Made by a program: the position numbers and the translations under genes
The notes under the pieces: model-generated
Seen by the model: only the letters and a program-made list of their open reading frames with translations
What the model was told of the DNA's origin: nothing
Database searches by the model: none
In this document: positions 8,067 to 11,290 of the stretch, one piece after another
Layout of the letters: the number at the start of each line of letters is the position of its first letter
Numbering within the stretch: position 1 is the stretch's first letter
Assembly (NCBI GenBank): GCA_903906325.1
Contig: CAIVJV010000299.1
Coordinates: 1-11,290, forward strand
Length of the DNA: 11,290 bases
Direction of reading: 5' to 3'
DNA from: an uncultured Gemmatimonadota bacterium
Lineage (GTDB): Bacteria; Gemmatimonadota; Gemmatimonadetes; Gemmatimonadales; Gemmatimonadaceae

Positions 8067-9437
8067 TTACGAAAGTGCCGCGAGGAGCTGGCGCCCGCGG
8101 TCGACCAGCGCGTGCGCGCCGTCACGGGTGGGCGCCTCGGCGATGACGCGGACGATCGGCTCGGTGCCCGAGGGACGCACATGCACCCAACGATCGGGCC
8201 AGCTGAGGCGCAACCCATCCTGGGTGTCGGCCTCGGCGTCCGGGAACGCCGAGCGGAGCTGAGCGTACACGGCATCGAGCGGGGCATCGGGACGATCGAG
8301 CTTGTCCTTGACGATCGCGTAGCGTGGGAAGCGCGCGACGATCGCCGAGAGGGGCTCGGCCGCCTCGTGGAGGAGTTGGAGGATGAGTGCGACCCCGAGT
8401 GGGGCGTCCCGGCCGAGGTGGAGTTCGGGGAGGATCACGCCCCCGTTGCCTTCCCCGCCGATCACCGCGCCCGCCTCACGCATCGCAAGGGCGACGTTCA
8501 CCTCGCCGACCGGTGCGCGGAGCACACGGGCCCCCGACTCCGCAGCCATGTCATCGACGATGCGGCTCGTGGAGAGGTTGGTGACCACCGGGCCGGTGCG
8601 GTGCCGGAGCACGACGCGCGTGGCGAGGGCGAGGGTGTAATCCTCCCCGATGGCCCTCCCGTCATCTGCGACGAGGGCGAGGCGATCGACATCGGGGTCG
8701 GTCGCGAAGCCGACGGCGGCGCCCGTCCGCTTCACGAGTGCCTCCAGATCGGTGAGGTGCTCCGCCACCGGCTCGGGAGGTCGCGGGAAGTGACCATCCG
8801 CCGTGAGGCCGATCGCATGCACCTCACAGCCGAGGAGCTCGAGGAGATGCGGGATGACCTCGCCACCGGCGCCATGGCAGGCATCGAAGGCGACGCGGAA
8901 TTTCCGCGACCGGATGCCCGGGACGTCGATGAACGGGAGCGCGAGCACCTGGTCGATATGGCGCGTGATGGCCTCGCCATCGAAGTGCACCTGGCCGAGC
9001 CGGTCCCAGGTCGCATAGGGGATCCCCTGCTCGACCAGCGCCCGCATCTCGGCGCCCTGCGCCGCGCTCAGGAAGAGACCATCGGGGCCGATGAACTTGA
9101 GCGCGTTCCACTCGATCGGATTGTGGCTCGCGGTGATCCCGAGTCCGCCAGCGGCGTGGTGATGCTCGACGGCGAGCTGGAGCGTGGGGGTCGTCGTGAG
9201 CCCGATGTCGATCACTTCGGCGCCGACGGATTCCAGCGCGGCACGTGTGACGGCGTGGAAGAGCGGTCCGGAGACCCGGCTGTCACGGCCCAGGACGATG
9301 GTGCGCGCCGTGCCGCGGGCGATCGCCCAGGCGCCAAAGGCGGCGGCGTACCGTGCGACGACGTCGGGGGTCAGCCCATGGCCGACCCGTCCCCGGATGC
9401 CGGAGACGCTGATCATCAGACGAGGGTCTGGAGACAT
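8067..9437 (-). CDS. glmM: Phosphoglucosamine mutase (archaeal-like GlmM / phosphohexomutase)
   Basis: This 456-residue alpha-D-phosphohexomutase probably interconverts glucosamine-6-phosphate and glucosamine-1-phosphate. The four family signatures are present: the phosphoserine loop ITASHNP (101-107, Ser104), the metal loop DPDVDR (247-252), the sugar-binding loop GEGNGG (328-333) and the phosphate-binding loop RPSGTEP (421-427). The N-terminus reads ISVSGIRGRVG rather than the FGTSGIRG of E. coli-type GlmM, and ASHNPIEWNALKF is closer to archaeal-type GlmM and phosphomannomutases. Substrate therefore rests partly on context: glmS lies immediately downstream. ATG 9437 is used; Met8 (MISVSGIRG) is a possible shorter start. 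A TATCTT hexamer lies exactly 6 bases before ATG 9437, which supports this start and a leaderless message. A phosphoglucomutase or phosphomannomutase activity remains possible. Confidence 0.9.
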   Translation of the reverse strand: MSPDPRLMISVSGIRGRVGHGLTPDVVARYAAAFGAWAIARGTARTIVLGRDSRVSGPLFHAVTRAALESVGAEVIDIGLTTTPTLQLAVEHHHAAGGLGITASHNPIEWNALKFIGPDGLFLSAAQGAEMRALVEQGIPYATWDRLGQVHFDGEAITRHIDQVLALPFIDVPGIRSRKFRVAFDACHGAGGEVIPHLLELLGCEVHAIGLTADGHFPRPPEPVAEHLTDLEALVKRTGAAVGFATDPDVDRLALVADDGRAIGEDYTLALATRVVLRHRTGPVVTNLSTSRIVDDMAAESGARVLRAPVGEVNVALAMREAGAVIGGEGNGGVILPELHLGRDAPLGVALILQLLHEAAEPLSAIVARFPRYAIVKDKLDRPDAPLDAVYAQLRSAFPDAEADTQDGLRLSWPDRWVHVRPSGTEPIVRVIAEAPTRDGAHALVDRGRQLLAALS

Positions 9438-9502
9438 CCGTGAAAGATACCGGTTCCCAGAGGGGAATTGGAGGCGACGGCGGGGGCGTTATCGTTCACT
9501 CC
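9438..9502. promoter_or_regulatory. Divergent promoter region between glmM and the AMP-binding-like gene
   Basis: The minus strand has TATCTT (plus strand 9444-9449), 6 bases before the glmM ATG. The plus strand has TATCGT (9490-9495), 7 bases before GTG 9503, with TTGGAG (9468-9473) 16 bases upstream as a weak -35. Both hexamers fit the TANNNT form known at leaderless genes. A GTG at 9440 is also in frame with the plus gene but would code for a Gly-rich stretch with no family match. Confidence 0.4.
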
Positions 9503-10138
9503 GTGGACACCCTCGCCCTCCGCCTCGCCGCCGCCGGTGGCCGGATCGACGATCTCCCCGCCTCGCAGCTGGTCGCGGCGGGCTTCACGCTCCTGCAGCG
9601 GAGTGCTCCGCTGGTTCGGCTCCTCGCGCGCAGGCGATCAGGGATCCTCCTCCCCTTGGGCCCGGCGACGGTGGTGGCGCTCGCCGCGAGCGATGGGCGA
9701 GGGGCGGTGGTGCTGCCCATGCGTGCCTCGGGGTCGGAGATCGCGGCCCTCTGCTCCACGCATGACGTCGGTGCGGTCTTCACGACCGCCGCGCACCGTT
9801 CTCTGCTCCCTTCGTCACTTGGCGTGGTCCTCCTCGATCAGGCCCCGCGGACCGCGCTCGTCTGCACCCCGGAGGGACGCGAACTGACCGTCGACCTCGG
9901 GTCGCATGTGGGGCTCACCGTCGAGGGGGAGACCGACATCCCGGGCCGAGACGAGGAGTGTCTCATCCTGCCGGCGGCGTCTGACGTCGGTCTCACGCAT
10001 CGCCAGCTGTTGGCGCCCGAGAGATCGCGCCTCGGGATCAGGGAAGGCGACGCGGGTGCCTTCGGTCCAGACAGGCGGGTCCTCTCCGAGCTGCTCCTCC
10101 CGCTGCTGGCGGGCGCCGCCATCGGCACCGCATCGTAG
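9503..10138 (+). CDS. Truncated AMP-binding (ANL superfamily)-like protein lacking the P-loop
   Basis: This 211-residue protein looks like the first part of an acyl-adenylate-forming enzyme. SGILLPLGPATVVALAAS (46-63), GAVVLPMRAS (67-76) and EIAALCSTHDVGAVFTT (79-95) follow the usual order 'LLPNSPEFVVAFLA...GAVVVPL...E+...+SGA+V+T'. The stretch DEECLILPAASDVGLTHRQLL (150-170) lines up with the catalytic P-loop region, but the Ser/Thr/Gly-rich loop and its Lys are gone, leaving the flanking 'LI' and 'LTHR.L'. VLSELLLPLLAGAAIGTA (193-210) resembles the following 'LLAPLLAGA.VVT' segment, then the gene stops at TAG. No adenylation activity is expected. Codons such as AGG, AGA, TCA and CTT are commoner here than in neighbouring genes. 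GTG 9503 is preferred; GTG 9440 is the alternative. The gene ends 5 bases before the DUF3179 gene. It may be a decaying paralogue or a repurposed binding domain. Moderate confidence that it is a gene, lower on ancestry. Confidence 0.6.
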   Translation: MDTLALRLAAAGGRIDDLPASQLVAAGFTLLQRSAPLVRLLARRRSGILLPLGPATVVALAASDGRGAVVLPMRASGSEIAALCSTHDVGAVFTTAAHRSLLPSSLGVVLLDQAPRTALVCTPEGRELTVDLGSHVGLTVEGETDIPGRDEECLILPAASDVGLTHRQLLAPERSRLGIREGDAGAFGPDRRVLSELLLPLLAGAAIGTAS

Positions 10139-10313
10139 CCCTCATGCGCTCACTCCTCCTGCCGGCCGGCCTCGTCCTCCTCGCCCTGTTCGAGGCGGCC
10201 GCCGTCTGGTTCGTGATGCCGCTCCCGGGCTCGCAACGGGTCCGGAGCGTCGAGATCGCCTTCGCCCTTCATTCCGCCCGCTGGGCGATCCGAGCGACCG
10301 CGCTCCTCTGACT

Positions 10314-10348
10314 CGCGCTCGGCGCGCGATCGCTCCCGCCGAGTCGCG
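10314..10348 (+). other. GC-rich stem-loop directly after the in-frame TGA
   Basis: CGCGCTCGGC (10314-10323) pairs with GCCGAG-CGCG (10338-10348) with one bulged T at 10344, giving 10 pairs around a 14-base loop. It begins 2 bases after the TGA, which is followed by C, the leakiest stop context. A structure this close to a stop could promote readthrough. In such GC-rich sequence it could equally be chance. Confidence 0.4.
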
Positions 10349-10413
10349 CGGGTCGCGCCGCGCTCGCGGGGCTCGCGATCCTCGCGGGCGGCATCACCTA
10401 CGCGACGAACTTC

Positions 10414-11289
10414 GTGATGGCGGCGGACCGGATCTTCCGGCAACCCGAGGCGGTCGTGATGGTCGCACCGGCTGCCTCCGACGTCGCCCCTGACCGGCTC
10501 GTGGTCGGCGTCGTGGTGAACGGCGAGGCGCGCGCCTACCCGCTCCAATTCATCGGCTATCATCACTTCCTCACGGACACCATCGCCGGGCGCCCGGTGC
10601 TCGTGACCTATTGCACCGTCTGCCGGACGGGGCGCGTCTTCGACCCCGTGCTCGATGGCGCGGTCGAGCGCTTCCGCCTCGTAGGGATGGACGAGTTCAA
10701 CGCGATGCTCGAGGACCAGGCCACCGGGAGTTGGTGGCGGCAGGCCAATGGCGAGGCCCTCGTGGGCCCGCGCCGCGGGACGGTGCTCGCCGAGCTCCCG
10801 AGCGTCCAGGTGACGCTCCGCCAGTGGACCGCGCTCCATCCCGAGACGCGCGTGATGCGGGGCGACCCACGCTTCGCCGACGCCTACGACCGGGATTACG
10901 CCTACGAGCGCGGCACGAGCCGCCGCACCCTCACCGGGACCGATCCCCGCTCATGGGCTCGGAAATCGTGGGTGATCGGCGTGCGCCTCGGCGGTGCCGA
11001 TCGTGCCTACGATTGGAACGCCCTCCTCCGCCTGGGGGCGATCAACGATACCCTGGCGGGACGTCCGATCGTCCTCGTCGTCGCCACCGACAGCGCGAGC
11101 TTCTTCGCCTTCGAGCGGCCCGACGCGGCCACGATCTTCGCGCGGGAGGGAGATTCCCTGCGGGCCGGGGATCGCGCCGTGGGCTTCGGCGGCCACGGCC
11201 CTCGCGATACGCTGCGCGTGATCACCGCGAGCCAAGAGTTCTGGCACAGCTGGCAGAGCTTCCACCCGGGCACGACGCGCTATCCCTGA
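10414..11289 (+). CDS. DUF3179 domain (intact downstream reading frame)
   Basis: This is the open part after the interrupting TGA. GTG 10414 and ATG 10417 are possible restart codons, but neither has a Shine-Dalgarno. It would give 291 residues lacking the membrane anchor, beginning MAADRIFRQPEAVVM. DUF3179 features, numbered in the full 381-position protein, are NGEARAYPLQFIGYHH (126-141), VTYCTVCRTGRVFDP (154-168) with a CxxC pair at 157 and 160, FRLVGMDEFNAMLED (177-191), TGSWWRQANGEALVGP (194-209) and RDYAYERG (250-257). The biochemical role of DUF3179 is not established; the CxxC next to conserved His residues could bind metal or act in redox, which is inference. The domain is complete to its stop, one base before the window end. 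Preserved motifs argue that the domain was under selection until very recently. Confidence 0.85.
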   Translation: MMAADRIFRQPEAVVMVAPAASDVAPDRLVVGVVVNGEARAYPLQFIGYHHFLTDTIAGRPVLVTYCTVCRTGRVFDPVLDGAVERFRLVGMDEFNAMLEDQATGSWWRQANGEALVGPRRGTVLAELPSVQVTLRQWTALHPETRVMRGDPRFADAYDRDYAYERGTSRRTLTGTDPRSWARKSWVIGVRLGGADRAYDWNALLRLGAINDTLAGRPIVLVVATDSASFFAFERPDAATIFAREGDSLRAGDRAVGFGGHGPRDTLRVITASQEFWHSWQSFHPGTTRYP

Positions 11290-11290
11290 C

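Larger units (their letters stand above)
10144..11289 (+). pseudogene. Membrane-anchored DUF3179 protein interrupted by one in-frame TGA (codon 56)
   Basis: From ATG 10144 the frame gives 55 residues, then TGA at 10309-10311, then stays open in the same frame to TGA 11287-11289. Ignoring the stop, the product has 381 positions. TM1 is at about 4-25 (LPAGLVLLALFEAAAVWFVM), then MPLPGSQ, TM2 at about 46-60 across the stop (WAIRATALL, stop, LALG), TM3 at about 72-90 (AALAGLAILAGGITYATNF), then the DUF3179 domain. From memory, homologues have this same order: three N-terminal helices, 'MP.PGSQ', 'NF.MAAD..F.QP'. A single G to A change of a Trp codon (TGG) explains the stop. No frameshift or second stop is present, so the lesion is recent, a read error, or bypassed. 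TGA ends three intact genes nearby (cyclase, kdkA, dtd), so it is not reassigned genome-wide. The gene starts 5 bases after its upstream neighbour. Confidence 0.8.

Noticed and set aside
8028..9443. 471-codon open plus frame opposite glmM
   Set aside because: glmM has all four phosphohexomutase motifs; the plus product is an Arg/Asp/Glu-rich shadow.
10309..10350. Selenocysteine insertion at the DUF3179 TGA (bacterial SECIS)
   Set aside because: The codon lies in a hydrophobic helix where Trp fits, not at a redox site; the Cys pair of the protein is 100 residues further on. A hairpin alone is weak evidence in GC-rich DNA.

Overview
This is a very GC-rich bacterial window. Almost every reverse frame is open, so shadow ORFs are common. 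It carries seven intact genes, one gene cut by the left edge, one gene interrupted by a stop codon, and one degenerate-looking gene. Kdo-kinase and heptosyltransferase-like genes and a secreted, outer-membrane-type protein point to a Gram-negative (diderm) cell. The FHA-GAF-cyclase fusion, the signal peptide ending in Gly-Ala|Gln and the membrane-anchored DUF3179 protein suggest Gemmatimonadota. That placement is an inference, not proven by any marker here.

Layout, left to right: (1) 1-1674, minus strand: the first 558 residues of a signal-peptide-bearing, probable outer-membrane beta-barrel protein (DUF5686-like), running off the left edge. (2) 1748-5159, plus strand: a tight three-gene operon of FHA-GAF-class III adenylyl cyclase, Kdo-kinase-like kdkA and a family 9 glycosyltransferase. 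Both junctions are 4-base GTGA stop/start overlaps. (3) 9437-5123, minus strand: glmM, glmS, dtd and maf in that transcription order. A 68-base spacer between glmM and glmS holds a heptanucleotide tandem repeat and a small hairpin. The other junctions are 9 bases or a 4-base overlap. maf overlaps the end of the glycosyltransferase gene by 37 bases, tail to tail. (4) 9503-11289, plus strand: a shortened AMP-binding-like protein without its P-loop, then 5 bases later a DUF3179 gene whose reading frame is broken by a single in-frame TGA.

GlmS and GlmM supply glucosamine-6-phosphate and glucosamine-1-phosphate for peptidoglycan and lipopolysaccharide. KdkA and the GT9 enzyme would act on the lipopolysaccharide core, so two neighbouring operons both feed the cell envelope. 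Dtd and Maf are house-cleaning enzymes that remove D-aminoacyl-tRNAs and non-canonical nucleotides. The cyclase places a phosphoprotein-sensing and ligand-sensing second-messenger enzyme at the head of the envelope operon.

There is no gene-free stretch over 300 bases. The spacers (1675-1747, 7999-8066, 9438-9502) are 65-73 bases. I saw no tRNA, rRNA, CRISPR array or insertion sequence. The best leads are the TGA inside the DUF3179 membrane anchor, the P-loop-less AMP-binding relative beside it, the cyclase-kdkA-GT9 coupling, and a repeated -10-like hexamer 6-7 bases before the first start codon of each transcription unit.
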